Assembly (NCBI GenBank): GCA_018064475.1
Contig: JAGHVD010000042.1
Coordinates: 1 to 64,000 of the forward strand
DNA length: 64,000 nucleotides
From: Candidatus Scatonaster coprocaballi
Lineage (GTDB): Bacteria > Bacillota > Clostridia > Saccharofermentanales > Saccharofermentanaceae
Reading direction: 5' to 3'
The notes below the pieces were generated by a model. The model was not told the origin of the DNA and searched no databases. It saw nothing but the letters and a program-made list of their open reading frames with translations. Shown one piece after another: positions 9,137 through 17,343 of this stretch. How positions within the stretch are numbered: position 1 is the first letter of the stretch; each line of letters opens with the position of its first letter. Position numbers and translations under genes: made by a program.

Positions 9137-9182
9137 TGGAGCCGATTGCGAGACTCGAACTCGCGACCTGCTGATTACAAAT
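9137..9182 (-). repeat. Attachment-site scar: 46-bp copy of the tRNA-Thr 3' end
   Basis: 46 bp identical to the 3' part of the tRNA-Thr gene at 16714-16759, from the CCA through the T arm, variable loop and anticodon. After that the sequence diverges, so no tRNA is made here. Tyrosine recombinases often use a tRNA 3' end as attB and leave such a copy at the far end of the element. It therefore marks the left boundary of a 7.5-kb element that ends at the tRNA. Confidence 0.85.
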
Positions 9183-9417
9183 GGAAAAGAAGGTGTATTT
9201 CATCGTGGTATAAGATGGCATAAATGCCTGCGATTACGAGATTTTCCGAGATGAAAGGTTTCCTATCATGGCACATCTTTTTATATGTTTTCGAAAAATT
9301 GTTAACCAAATGTTAAGCCGAACACGATAAGCTACGAAATGTCTACATTCCTCGTAATCTGTGTTTACTTTTTGAAATTAATTATGTAAACTAAACACAG
9401 GAAGGTGGTGCTGACAT
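9183..9417. promoter_or_regulatory. Control region of the ImmA/IrrE-PIN operon
   Basis: Gene-free 235 bp. Near the gene are nested inverted repeats: CTGTGTTTA at 9359-9367 with TAAACACAG at 9392-9400, and inside them GTTTAC at 9363-9368 with GTAAAC at 9386-9391. GGAAGGTGG follows as ribosome site. This is the usual place for autoregulation by the XRE domain of the next gene (inferred). Nothing recognised in the first half. Confidence 0.5.
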
Positions 9418-10458
9418 ATGTTCAATAAGAACCTTAAATATTATCGGTTACAAAAGAATATGTCGAAAAAAGAGCTGGCTGATAAATGTGGAGTGTCGGC
9501 TATGGCAATCACGCATTACGAAAGTGGTGAACGTAAGCCAGATATTGATATGATCAAGAAACTGGCTGAAGCTCTGGGTGTTTTTGTTGCGGACTTTCTG
9601 GTTGAACGAAATGCATCCCTCTCTTTTGTTCACGGCGAATTCCGTAAGCAAGCCTCACTTTCAGAATCGAAACAGGAGTTTATAAGAGAGTCGGTTGAAG
9701 AGTATTTCAGCCGGTTCTTTGATGCTGTTGAGTGTTTGGGTGGGAATCCGCTCCCAGATCCACCTTGTACGAAAATTCTTGAATGGAATAAGGACCCGGA
9801 GATTGATGCCAAAAATCTGAAACAAGCGCTCAAGTTCCCTGTAATCGGACCTATAAAAGAGCTTTATGCTGCACTTGAGAATTGTGGTTTTCTCATCTTT
9901 GAACTGAATTATGACTGCCGAAAGTTCAGCGGTATGAACGGAATGGTAAACCAGTATCCTTACATAGTAATTAACGCAAATATGACGCCTGAACGTAAAC
10001 GATCTACGATAGTTCACGAGTTAGTCCATCTTATGTTTTCGCATAACGCGGATTTCAATGAAAAAGAGGAGGACCTGGCTACAGAGGTTTCGGGAGCTTT
10101 TCTAATCTCACAGAGAGATCTTCTGCGAGAGTTGGGTACTCGTAGGACTAGAGTGACAAAGGATTTTGTGCTTGTTTGTGAGGAATACGGAATATCATTA
10201 TATCTTCTTGTGAAACGAGCAGAGTTGGCTGGTATTATTTCGTCTGCTTTAGCTAAAGACTTTTATATCAAAGCCAATAAAGCAGGATATAAAAAGAATG
10301 AACCAGTTCATATAAAGAATCCTGAAGCGCCTTCTCTTCTCAAACAGTTAGTTTATCGAGCTGTCAATGAGGAGGGGCTATCTTTGACTCGTGGAGCAGA
10401 GCTCCTTGGGACTGACGTATCTGATATAGAGCAGTTCTATGGATTGGCGGTGACGTAA
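9418..10458 (+). CDS. XRE-family regulator with ImmA/IrrE metallopeptidase domain
   Basis: 346 aa. Residues 1-65 are an XRE helix-turn-helix (SKKELADKCGVSAMAITHYE). Residues about 150-260 carry the zinc motif HELVHLMFSH and a following Glu-rich stretch (EEDLATEVSGAFL), as in ImmA/IrrE (DUF955) peptidases. A C-terminal helical part follows. Such proteins cut repressors or act as antitoxins. Here the gene is followed by a PIN gene with a single base between stop and start, so an antitoxin or regulator role for that pair is the best guess. Starts after GGAAGGTGG; likely autoregulated through the inverted repeats just upstream. Confidence 0.88.
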   Translation: MFNKNLKYYRLQKNMSKKELADKCGVSAMAITHYESGERKPDIDMIKKLAEALGVFVADFLVERNASLSFVHGEFRKQASLSESKQEFIRESVEEYFSRFFDAVECLGGNPLPDPPCTKILEWNKDPEIDAKNLKQALKFPVIGPIKELYAALENCGFLIFELNYDCRKFSGMNGMVNQYPYIVINANMTPERKRSTIVHELVHLMFSHNADFNEKEEDLATEVSGAFLISQRDLLRELGTRRTRVTKDFVLVCEEYGISLYLLVKRAELAGIISSALAKDFYIKANKAGYKKNEPVHIKNPEAPSLLKQLVYRAVNEEGLSLTRGAELLGTDVSDIEQFYGLAVT

Positions 10459-10459
10459 C

Positions 10460-10981
10460 TTGCAATATATCAGTAGTGACACCAATATATGGTTCGATTT
10501 TTATATGGTTTCATGTTTGGATATTCCTTTCAAGCTTCCATGCACCTTTATAATGTTTGGTGAAGCTCTTCGTAAGGAGATTATCCACCCACCGGGTTTG
10601 ATTTCGGAATTGCAAGAAAAAGGGTTACAGGCAGTTGATATTGATACTGAAGAGTTCTATCTTGCCGAAGAGCTTCGTTCGAAGTATCGAAAGATTTCAG
10701 TTTATGACTCTATAGCACTGTCCATTGCAAAGTCACGAGGTATTCTGCTTGTAACGGGTGATAATGCTCTTCGACAAGCTGCGTTGAAGGAGTCTGTGAA
10801 GGTCCAAGGGACGATAGGCCTGTTGGACAGTGTTTATGAAAAGAAGCTCATAGGACGGATGGAATATATATCTTGCCTGGAGCGGTTTAAAGAGCATCCT
10901 GAAAGACGACTTCCTGTTGATGAGATAGATAAGCGTCTGAAAGTGGAAAAAAGAAAGGGGGATGATGACTATGGGGATTGA
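10460..10981 (+). CDS. PIN-domain ribonuclease, probable toxin
   Basis: 173 aa with a TTG start 2 bp after the stop of the ImmA/IrrE gene, so the two are translationally coupled. The PIN acidic residues are visible: SSDTNIW at the N-terminus, a central Glu (GEALRKE) and YDSIALSIAKSRGILLVTGD with two aspartates. PIN proteins of toxin-antitoxin pairs cleave RNA. The N-terminus begins right at the first catalytic Asp, which supports the TTG start. The Lys-rich tail is typical. Pairing with an XRE-peptidase protein is known for some PIN families; the toxin role here is inferred. Confidence 0.75.
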   Translation: MQYISSDTNIWFDFYMVSCLDIPFKLPCTFIMFGEALRKEIIHPPGLISELQEKGLQAVDIDTEEFYLAEELRSKYRKISVYDSIALSIAKSRGILLVTGDNALRQAALKESVKVQGTIGLLDSVYEKKLIGRMEYISCLERFKEHPERRLPVDEIDKRLKVEKRKGDDDYGD

Positions 10982-10989
10982 AATAAAAA

Positions 10990-11025
10990 ACACCTTGTAA
11001 ACAGCGCCAACCGTTTACAAAGTGT
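10990..11025 (+). terminator. Hairpin after the PIN gene
   Basis: ACACCTTGTAAAC and GTTTACAAAGTGT form a 13-bp stem with one G-U pair and a 10-nt loop. It starts 8 bp after the stop codon. The T run that follows is short, so termination may be weak. Confidence 0.6.
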
Positions 11026-11130
11026 CACTTTTCGGATGTGTACATCACAAAAAGTAGGTTTGTTTAGTATGCCACATTCGAGAGGTGAATTCAATAATCG
11101 GACAGAAAATGTTCGGATTAAATTCATTTT

Positions 11131-11820
11131 TTGAGGAGGTATACGTATGAAAAAAGTATACTAGACGATGGCTTTCAAGCCTATTTAACAGAGGGTGCAT
11201 CCTTTGTCGGAGCACCTGGCATCCCAATGCTGATGAACTTGAATAATGCGCAGATTCCAAGAGATCTTTTGCCGTTTGGTAAAGCTCGTTCTTGTGAGAA
11301 CAAACGGCAGTATATTCACTTCTATCAGTTCGACAATTGTTTCTCTTCTGTTTTGACTGCTACAGCGAAGTACATAGATGTCATGAAACAATATGATGGT
11401 GTGATTACTCCAGATTGCTCAATTCTGATAGGTCAATCTCCTTGCCTTCAGCAGACGAATACGTATATGAACCGAGCGGTGGGTTTCTTTCTGCAGAAGC
11501 AGGGAATTCCGGTAATTCCGAACATACGCTGGGGTGATAAGTCAACATATGATTTCTGTTTCTTAGGAGTTCCGAGGAACGGCATTGTATGCATTAGCAC
11601 GCATGGATGCCTTCGTGATAAAAATCTACGAAAGATATTTAAAGCGGGAATCCCAGTTATGCTAGATGAATTGGAGCCAAAGACGGTTCTGATACATGGC
11701 TATATGCCAGAAGATGTATTTGGGGAATACATGCATCGATCACACTTTGTTCGATATGCAAGTGAGTATGAACGAACTCATCCAGAGAATGGAGGTGATA
11801 CCAATGGGCCTAGGGTATAA
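11131..11820 (+). CDS. DUF4417 protein, start disrupted or phase-variable
   Basis: DUF4417-like: the IPRDLLPFG, DGVITPDCS and IPNIRWGDKSTYDFCF stretches match this family of unknown function, often carried on mobile elements. The frame opens only with a TTG at 11131, which overlaps its own GAGGAGGT. A well-placed ATG at 11147 instead encodes MKKVY and stops. One extra A in the A6 tract after that ATG would give MKKSILDDGF and the full protein. So the gene is either frameshifted, switched by slippage in the A tract, or read from TTG. The next gene overlaps its end by 17 bp. Function unknown. Confidence 0.6.
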   Translation: MRRYTYEKSILDDGFQAYLTEGASFVGAPGIPMLMNLNNAQIPRDLLPFGKARSCENKRQYIHFYQFDNCFSSVLTATAKYIDVMKQYDGVITPDCSILIGQSPCLQQTNTYMNRAVGFFLQKQGIPVIPNIRWGDKSTYDFCFLGVPRNGIVCISTHGCLRDKNLRKIFKAGIPVMLDELEPKTVLIHGYMPEDVFGEYMHRSHFVRYASEYERTHPENGGDTNGPRV

Positions 11821-12193
11821 AGGCGATACGGGTCATCATCATTCTGTGAGTGAAAACTTACCTGATCTCAAGAAAGATTATCCATTGAGAAATGGCTATT
11901 TTGGATCAAAAGCTGATTCGAAAGATGATCGTGTTCGTCATATTTCATCGCCGGATCCGGCGACGACAGCAAAAGACTTCTATGATCGCATTGCGAACGG
12001 AGGAATTGAGAGTGATATCGTTGACAAAAATGGTAACATTAAAGGTGCAACTACAAAGATGGCTGATGGCACTGTTGTTACCTGGCGTGAGGTATCCAGT
12101 TCAGATGGTACACCTGCTGTTGATATAAATATCAAGAAAAGTACGGACTCTGGCGGTCTGAAAGTTCAGAAGATACATTTTGTTAAGGAGTGA
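11804..12193 (+). CDS. Polymorphic-toxin-type C-terminal domain protein
   Basis: 129 aa, begun at the ATG at 11804 with GGAGGTGAT 5 bp upstream; a longer reading from 11696 has no ribosome site. The stretch TAKDFYDRIANGG, then TKMADGTVVTWREVSSSDG and PAVDINIKKS resembles C-terminal tails of large secreted or phage-like toxins. It stands alone here, without the long N-terminal delivery part, as a small free-standing gene. Catalytic residues cannot be named. It overlaps the DUF4417 end and is followed by a gene of unknown type at the position where an immunity gene is expected. Toxin role is inferred from resemblance only. Confidence 0.55.
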   Translation: MGLGYKGDTGHHHSVSENLPDLKKDYPLRNGYFGSKADSKDDRVRHISSPDPATTAKDFYDRIANGGIESDIVDKNGNIKGATTKMADGTVVTWREVSSSDGTPAVDINIKKSTDSGGLKVQKIHFVKE

Positions 12194-12201
12194 CACGAGT
12201 T

Positions 12202-12780
12202 ATGAAAACAATTGATATACGTTTAAAACAGTCTGAAGTGAACTTGCTTTGTTCCATGATTGGTAAAAATCTTATTGCGATTATGCATGATGAATTCCGA
12301 TTTACCCCTACTAGCTCACAGGTGGTAAAGATGGTGACCGAAAATGATTCATCTTATCTCTACAGTTTTACTGAATGCCTCGATTATTTTGGCACGAAGG
12401 AAGATGTTGCGGTCTGGAGTGTGTCTGACACGAAACTGCCGATTATCGACAGTAAGTCATTCGTAAAAACACCAGTAGGTGAAGTTGTGAAAGGAATAAC
12501 TCTTATCCAAGAGAATCAGCGCATGTTTGAAAATGGTGAACAGACCTATGATGTTTGGTTGACTCGTGGAATCATTATCGACGTCGGGGATCGCCAGATA
12601 GCTTTCGAGAAAGATGTATGGTTTTCTGAGGAGATAATTGTTCATCGAGGATATGAACTAAGCAAAGAGTTTTCACCAACTGAAGACTTCTGTGATCACT
12701 GGGATTCATCAGTCAAAGCGGAGTGTTCGCGAGAAGCGGTGGTGCTATGGCCGTCATGGAACGTGAACCGGAAAGCATGA
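12202..12780 (+). CDS. Hypothetical protein, possible immunity partner, 3' end replaced
   Basis: About 192 aa from the ATG at 12202, with AAGGAG at 12185-12190. No family recognised. The body (residues 1-170) is an acidic mixed alpha/beta protein with no signal or membrane part. The last dozen or so codons read out of frame through DNA homologous to the M56 gene (paralogue text starts at about 12741), so the natural C-terminus was lost in the recombination that made the junction. Its position right after the toxin-like gene suggests an immunity protein, which is only an inference from order. Confidence 0.5.
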   Translation: MKTIDIRLKQSEVNLLCSMIGKNLIAIMHDEFRFTPTSSQVVKMVTENDSSYLYSFTECLDYFGTKEDVAVWSVSDTKLPIIDSKSFVKTPVGEVVKGITLIQENQRMFENGEQTYDVWLTRGIIIDVGDRQIAFEKDVWFSEEIIVHRGYELSKEFSPTEDFCDHWDSSVKAECSREAVVLWPSWNVNRKA

Positions 12781-13286
12781 GAAAAGTCTATTGCCAGTCG
12801 ATCCTGAATACGCTCGCAAATCAGGTACAAAGACAAAGCAGTGCTTTTCGGCCGGTACTGGCGACAAGCTTCTATTCGCCGAAGACCGGGCTGAAACATA
12901 GATTCTCGATGGTCCTCAGCGGGAAGAAGAGAATGATAGTAGGCGTTCTGGTTCTGTCAGTCCTGTTGACAGTAGTATCCGGATTTGCTTTTTCCGGCAG
13001 TAGAACCAATACTGACAAGAAAGCAAATAGAAAACTGAAGAGAACAGAAGTAACTGAGTCATCTGCTGAACTGGTTGAGAATACGGAATGGATCGATCCG
13101 GAAGCCGAGTGGATCGAGGAAACGAAAATAATTGAGTCTTCGGAATACGAGGAGACTACTGAATGGCACGAAATGGATGGTGACGGGCAGTTCGAATCGT
13201 CGCAGGAATATGTGGATGATGAAGGCTGGGTGGAAAACACAGAGTATGATGAAGTAGAGGAAACAACGGCAACGGATATCTTTTAA
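12747..13286 (+). pseudogene. 3' fragment of an M56/BlaR1-like gene
   Basis: Aligns with residues 235 to the end of the M56 protein at 5207 (MAVMEREPESMRKVYC against MAVMENEPESMRKVYC). The membrane N-terminus and the zinc site are gone. What remains is the linker, the last membrane segment and an acidic tail rich in Glu, Thr and Trp, whose repeats differ from those of the full copy. An ATG at 12747 exists but no clear ribosome site. A 179-aa product could be membrane-anchored, but I take it as a remnant. No BlaI gene accompanies it. Confidence 0.75.
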
Positions 13287-13360
13287 TATATTTTTGCTTA
13301 AATAAACGACAAGTGGAGTTAAATTGTGACCATTAGCCGAAATAGTAGGAGGACTATAAA

Positions 13361-15760
13361 GTGAAGAAAATGACCACTGCGAAAATACTGGCACTATCCC
13401 TAATTGCACCACTTCTGTTGCCTGTAACGGCCTGTAAGAAAAAGACCGGGACCGGTGAAACAGGCAGAAAAACTTTCGTTTCGGAGTCGGACCCGTATTT
13501 TACCATTTCAGAGATAGATCTCCCGATTCCTATTGACAAGGATAAGGAAGTGGAAGGTGTTTTCATCGGGGAAAGCAGCTTTGTAGGAAACAGTGTAGTG
13601 ATTACTTACGAGATCCGTTATCTGACCTCTCAGGAAGAGCAGGATGCAATGCAGAAAAAACTGATGAACGGGCAGGAGGAGGAATACCTTAAGTGGTATG
13701 AGGAAAACTATAAACATGGAAAAAAGATGTTTGATCTGGATGGAAATGTGATCCTGGATCTGGCGGAGTATGATAACGCGGAGAATCGCATCATTAAGAT
13801 AATTGAAAACTCCGGCGGCGAAAGATTTGCTGTTACTAACAAAATTCAGGAAGGAGAGACAATTCTTCAGAAAGTAAATGACGACGGAAGTTTGGTGAAA
13901 ACGATGGAGCTTCCAGTGGAGCTGAATGAAGAGAGTGATGTTCTTTTCTTAAGAAACGGAAATCTGATGATTTCTGATTTCGGGGAGCTATATCTGGTTT
14001 CATCGGACGGTTCTCTGATCGGCTCAGTAGCAAACGATGAATTTGTAGGACAGATTCTTCTTCAGGATGAGAAGTATTATGGTGTAGGGAATCACTATGA
14101 TTCGGAAGACTGGGATCAAAACTATAGTTATATTCAGGAGATCAATTCCCAAACGGGCGAGTTTGTGGGTGAAAAGCATCGAGTTGCCGATACTTCCAGA
14201 ATCACTCGTGGGCAGGATGGAAGCTATTCTTCAGATGTGAACGGAATAACAAAACTCAATCTATTCGATTCTTCGAAGAATCAGGAAGTCTTTAACTGGA
14301 ATTTCTCAGATTATAATCATGCAGGTGTCGGGAAAGCATATATCAAATCGGAGAACGAAGTGTATTTCCTGTCGGTTCAGGAGACGTACGAATCCGGGTC
14401 GAAGGGAGAGAATAGGACGATTCCGCAACTGAAACTGCTTCGTGCAGTCCGGGCAGAGAAGAATCCCCATGCAGGGAAGAAGATCGTACGGGTCGGTGCT
14501 TTTGACACGGAGGAGATAGCTTCGGAAATCGGAGAAACTGTGATCCGCTATAATCTGGATGAAAACTCGCTATGCCGTATCGAGATGATCTACTATTCAC
14601 TGAACGATGTAGATGAAGGCTCGGGAAGAGAAAAACGGGAGAAAGCGCTTTCCGATAAAGTGTCTCTGGATCTGCTGTCCGGTAATGGGCCGGATATACT
14701 AATGGGATTCTCATGGATCTCCAGATTGAATAACGATGAAGTATTGGTCGATCTTAACCCATTTATCGATTCTGCCGATGGAACCGGCCTTGACCGGAGT
14801 CTATATTTCGATAATCTTTTCCGCGCAAGTGAGGTAGGAGGAAAGCTGTATCAGCTGCCGGTTACATTCGCGGTGTCCGGATTTGTAGGTAATAAAGATG
14901 TGCTTGGAGATAAAGATTCCTATTCCTATCAGGAGTTTTTGGATACGGCAAAAGCACTGCCGGATGATGTTACAGTGCTCCCGGAAATGCCGTACAAAGA
15001 TATGCTTTCCTATCTGGATTATACGGAATTTGTAGATTATGGAAATAAGCAGGTGCATTTTGATGATCCTGCTTTCGAGAGGCTTCTGGAAATAATAAAA
15101 ACATATGGTTCCAAGAAGACACATGAACAACTGGCGAGTGAATATGAGGAGATAGACGAGTCCCGGCCGGATGCATCCGCGATGTTTCGGGAAGGAATGT
15201 TAGCGTTTGTACAGGCCGGGTTCACCAATCTTTCCACCTATGCTAGGGTCAGAAGTGATCTTGGAGACAAGATCGTGTTCTGTGGTACCCCCAATAGTGC
15301 CCATGGCTCGATGTGCGCAAAGATCAGTCTTTCTATGGCCATATGTCAATCCTGTAAGAATCAAAAGGAGGCATGGGATTTCCTGCGCTTTGTGATTTCG
15401 GAGGAACAGCAGACTGGTATGGTGGTGGCAGGGAAGGTAGATGACCGGAGTATGCCTGTATCCCGGAAAGCCATGGCAGAGCAGAATCAGAAGATCCGGG
15501 AAACAAATCAAGAATTTGTCAGGACTTATACTTCTGCTCCTCAGAATCCAAGAGAAGAAGCCCCGATTGAAATCACGGAAGAGATGACTTCTGAGCTTGA
15601 ACGAATCGTGGAAAGCATTCATGTTGTGAATGCCTCCGATCCGGATGTTTTTTCCATCATATGGGAAGAGGCACAGGGGTATTTTGCCGATCAGAGAAGT
15701 GTGGATGAGGTTTGCAGGAATATTCAGAATCGGGCAAATACGATCGTTTCGGAACGATGA
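13361..15760 (+). CDS. Large lipoprotein, solute-binding family 1 type (paralogue 3)
   Basis: 799 aa from a GTG at 13361, which has AGGAGGA 7 bp upstream. Signal peptide with lipobox VTAC. The mature part opens with SESDPYF as in paralogue 1. Beta-rich half to about 360; binding half from about 364 (AEKNPHAGKKI) with GNGPDILMGF. It follows the M56 fragment as paralogue 2 follows the full M56 gene, so the M56-lipoprotein order is a duplicated module. No BlaI-type palindrome was seen in front of it. Ligand unknown; no importer genes nearby. Confidence 0.8.
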   Translation: MKKMTTAKILALSLIAPLLLPVTACKKKTGTGETGRKTFVSESDPYFTISEIDLPIPIDKDKEVEGVFIGESSFVGNSVVITYEIRYLTSQEEQDAMQKKLMNGQEEEYLKWYEENYKHGKKMFDLDGNVILDLAEYDNAENRIIKIIENSGGERFAVTNKIQEGETILQKVNDDGSLVKTMELPVELNEESDVLFLRNGNLMISDFGELYLVSSDGSLIGSVANDEFVGQILLQDEKYYGVGNHYDSEDWDQNYSYIQEINSQTGEFVGEKHRVADTSRITRGQDGSYSSDVNGITKLNLFDSSKNQEVFNWNFSDYNHAGVGKAYIKSENEVYFLSVQETYESGSKGENRTIPQLKLLRAVRAEKNPHAGKKIVRVGAFDTEEIASEIGETVIRYNLDENSLCRIEMIYYSLNDVDEGSGREKREKALSDKVSLDLLSGNGPDILMGFSWISRLNNDEVLVDLNPFIDSADGTGLDRSLYFDNLFRASEVGGKLYQLPVTFAVSGFVGNKDVLGDKDSYSYQEFLDTAKALPDDVTVLPEMPYKDMLSYLDYTEFVDYGNKQVHFDDPAFERLLEIIKTYGSKKTHEQLASEYEEIDESRPDASAMFREGMLAFVQAGFTNLSTYARVRSDLGDKIVFCGTPNSAHGSMCAKISLSMAICQSCKNQKEAWDFLRFVISEEQQTGMVVAGKVDDRSMPVSRKAMAEQNQKIRETNQEFVRTYTSAPQNPREEAPIEITEEMTSELERIVESIHVVNASDPDVFSIIWEEAQGYFADQRSVDEVCRNIQNRANTIVSER

Positions 15761-15775
15761 AACGAAGTGCTTTCC

Positions 15776-16444
15776 ATGAAGAGAATACAGCTTAAGACAC
15801 TATCTATGATTGCGGCGGTTTCGTTACTTCTGGGAGTTGCCGGATGTAAAAAGACGCAGCAGCATAAGAATCGGATCTCCGGGAGGATAATTACTGAGAA
15901 CGATCCTTTCTATACGGCGGAACTTGTCGATATGAAGATCCCGCTTGATGAGTCAAAAGAACTGGTCCACGTTCAACTGGATTCCGGCTTGATCTCTTCG
16001 GATATGGTGGTGTTTGATTATAGCATTTCATATGAAGTCCCGCAGGAACTCAATGCACGTACACTGGATAAAGATCAGCACCCAGAGAATTATACAGCGG
16101 AAGAAGCTGAGAAAATACAGGCAGAATACAATAGCTATCACGAAAACGGATATGTCGGATTTGATCATGAAGGGAACATCTTATTCCGGCAAACGGATGA
16201 AGGCGCAAATCGAAGCGACTTTTTTGTTGGCCCCAATGGGGAACTATTGAAGTTATCACGCCCCTACGATGAGGAAGCCCGAAAGTTTCATACGTTCATT
16301 TGTGAGGTGCAAAGAGCAGCAGATCCAATGCGCGAAAGACTTCTATTCCATTCCGCTTTATCGTCTCACTTTGTAGAAAACATCACAATGATGTACATAG
16401 GGGAAGAATTGATATTACGAAAATGTGATTACTTCCTAAACTAA
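15776..16444 (+). pseudogene. Truncated lipoprotein of the same family (paralogue 4)
   Basis: 222 aa from the ATG at 15776, 15 bp after paralogue 3. It has a full signal peptide with lipobox VAGC and the ENDPFYT opening, but ends within the beta-rich half, and the whole solute-binding half is missing. The last 30 residues do not resemble the paralogues, so the 3' part was lost by recombination. A hairpin terminator follows directly. It might still give a small lipoprotein, but a gene remnant is more likely. Confidence 0.65.
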
Positions 16445-16449
16445 ATACA

Positions 16450-16488
16450 GAGCACCGTAGATTGTCTCGCTAGATATCTGCGGTGCTC
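16450..16488 (+). terminator. Terminator after the truncated lipoprotein gene
   Basis: GAGCACCGTAGA and TCTGCGGTGCTC pair over 12 bp with one G-U pair and a 15-nt loop, followed by ACTTTAT. It starts 5 bp after the stop codon. Confidence 0.65.
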
Positions 16489-16613
16489 ACTTTATGAAAT
16501 TCAAGGAAAAGCAGACAACCTTCTAATCCGGGAAATTGAAAGGCATGTTGGCTGTGAGATTTATCGTAGCGTATCGTTTTATAACTGATTCTTGTAGCAG
16601 TTTTTTGGCAATA

Positions 16614-16634
16614 GCCCCCAAATAGCCCCCAAAT
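16614..16634. repeat. Paired GCCCCCAAAT repeats, terminus copy B
   Basis: GCCCCCAAAT at 16614-16623 and 16625-16634, an 11-bp step, in the same setting as copy A. Copy B lies between the truncated lipoprotein gene and the tRNA-Thr 3' end and marks the tRNA-proximal end of the integrated element. Confidence 0.55.
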
Positions 16635-16675
16635 CTGAGAAAAACTACCATCTTTGAGAGACGTATTGAAAAATG

Positions 16676-16707
16676 AAAAACCCCGAAACCATTGAGGTAT
16701 CGGGGTT
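16676..16707 (-). terminator. tRNA-Thr terminator hairpin
   Basis: AAAAACCCCGAAACC, loop ATTGA, then GGTATCGGGGTT. On the minus strand it follows the tRNA CCA end by 6 bp and ends in a T run. Diverged twin of the hairpin at 9101-9131. Confidence 0.65.
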
Positions 16708-16713
16708 CTTTGC

Positions 16714-16789
16714 TGGAGCCGATTGCGAGACTCGAACTCGCGACCTGCTGATTACAAATCAGCTGCTCTACCAACTGAGCTAAGTCGGC
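16714..16789 (-). tRNA. tRNA-Thr (anticodon TGT)
   Basis: 76-nt cloverleaf on the minus strand with encoded CCA. The D stem GCTC/GAGC, anticodon stem GCTGA/TCAGC with loop TTTGTAA, and T stem GCGAG/CTCGC all pair. The anticodon TGT reads ACA. The acceptor stem GCCGACT/AATCGGC has a C-A mismatch at pair 6-67; the 46-bp scar at 9137 carries the same A. The 3' half is the attachment site of the elements to its left. Confidence 0.95.
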
Positions 16790-16879
16790 ATCTCTTTGAC
16801 GCGAGATATATTGTAGTTTGATGCGAAGGTTTTGTCAACACCTTTTTTGCAGACACATATATAAATATTAGAAAATCAC

Positions 16880-16908
16880 TTGACGTGCCATGTGCGATGT
16901 AGTAACAT
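16880..16908 (+). promoter_or_regulatory. rpmE promoter
   Basis: TTGACG at 16880-16885 and TAACAT at 16903-16908 with a 17-bp spacer. It leaves a leader of about 75 nt before the rpmE ATG. A leader-binding control by L31 itself is known in Firmicutes, but I could not identify a specific leader fold. Confidence 0.65.
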
Positions 16909-16988
16909 TACCTAGCACATAAAGTCCGGTCTGGCATACGTGATACTTGGAATTACGCGCTCGACCTTTGATTTAAGAGGTGAAAGAC

Positions 16989-17192
16989 ATGAAAGAAGGA
17001 ATCCATCCGACGACTCAGGTTGTCACAGTAAAGTGCGCTTGCGGCGAGACTTTCGAGACAACTTCCACAAAGAGCAGCCTTCGTGTTGATATCTGCTCTA
17101 AGTGCCACCCGTTCTACACAGGTAAGCAGAAGCTGGTAGACACAGGCGGACGTATCGATAAGTTCAAGAAGAGAATGAGCCAGCAGGGCTGA
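16989..17192 (+). CDS. rpmE: 50S ribosomal protein L31 (zinc-binding type)
   Basis: 67 aa, starting at the ATG at 16989 after GAGGTGAAAG. The sequence KEGIHPTTQ, the pair CACG near residue 16 and [13 protein letters not shown] near 37 are the signature of the C+ form of L31, with four cysteines for zinc. It sits at the intersubunit bridge of the ribosome. Good promoter upstream and a strong terminator downstream, so a single-gene unit. In many Bacillota it lies close to prfA and prmC; here prmC is 3 kb away and prfA 36 kb away. Confidence 0.98.
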   Translation: MKEGIHPTTQVVTVKCACGETFETTSTKSSLRVDICSKCHPFYTGKQKLVDTGGRIDKFKKRMSQQG

Positions 17193-17225
17193 TTTCTGAT
17201 CTGAACAGTTTGGAAAAGAAAGAAG

Positions 17226-17256
17226 AGGTTACCTCGATGAGAGGTGACCTTTTTTC
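17226..17256 (+). terminator. rpmE terminator
   Basis: AGGTTACCTC, loop GATGA, GAGGTGACCT, then TTTTTT. The stem has one wobble pair. Classic Rho-independent terminator 33 bp after the rpmE stop. Confidence 0.85.
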
Positions 17257-17343
17257 TTTGCCTTCATTGTTGGTTTCTTTTCGTTGCCCTTGGTGGCCCA
17301 CAGTTCCCAAAATGAAAGATTACAAAGTACTCAAGTCGTGCCG

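Noticed and set aside
9003-9221. Minus-strand ORF at the tRNA scar as a gene
   Set aside because: It reads through the scar and hairpin in the same way; no ribosome site.
16523-16774. Minus-strand ORF as an integrase C-terminus gene
   Set aside because: It starts inside the tRNA and runs through the terminator hairpin; only the repeat-bearing part resembles the integrase tail.
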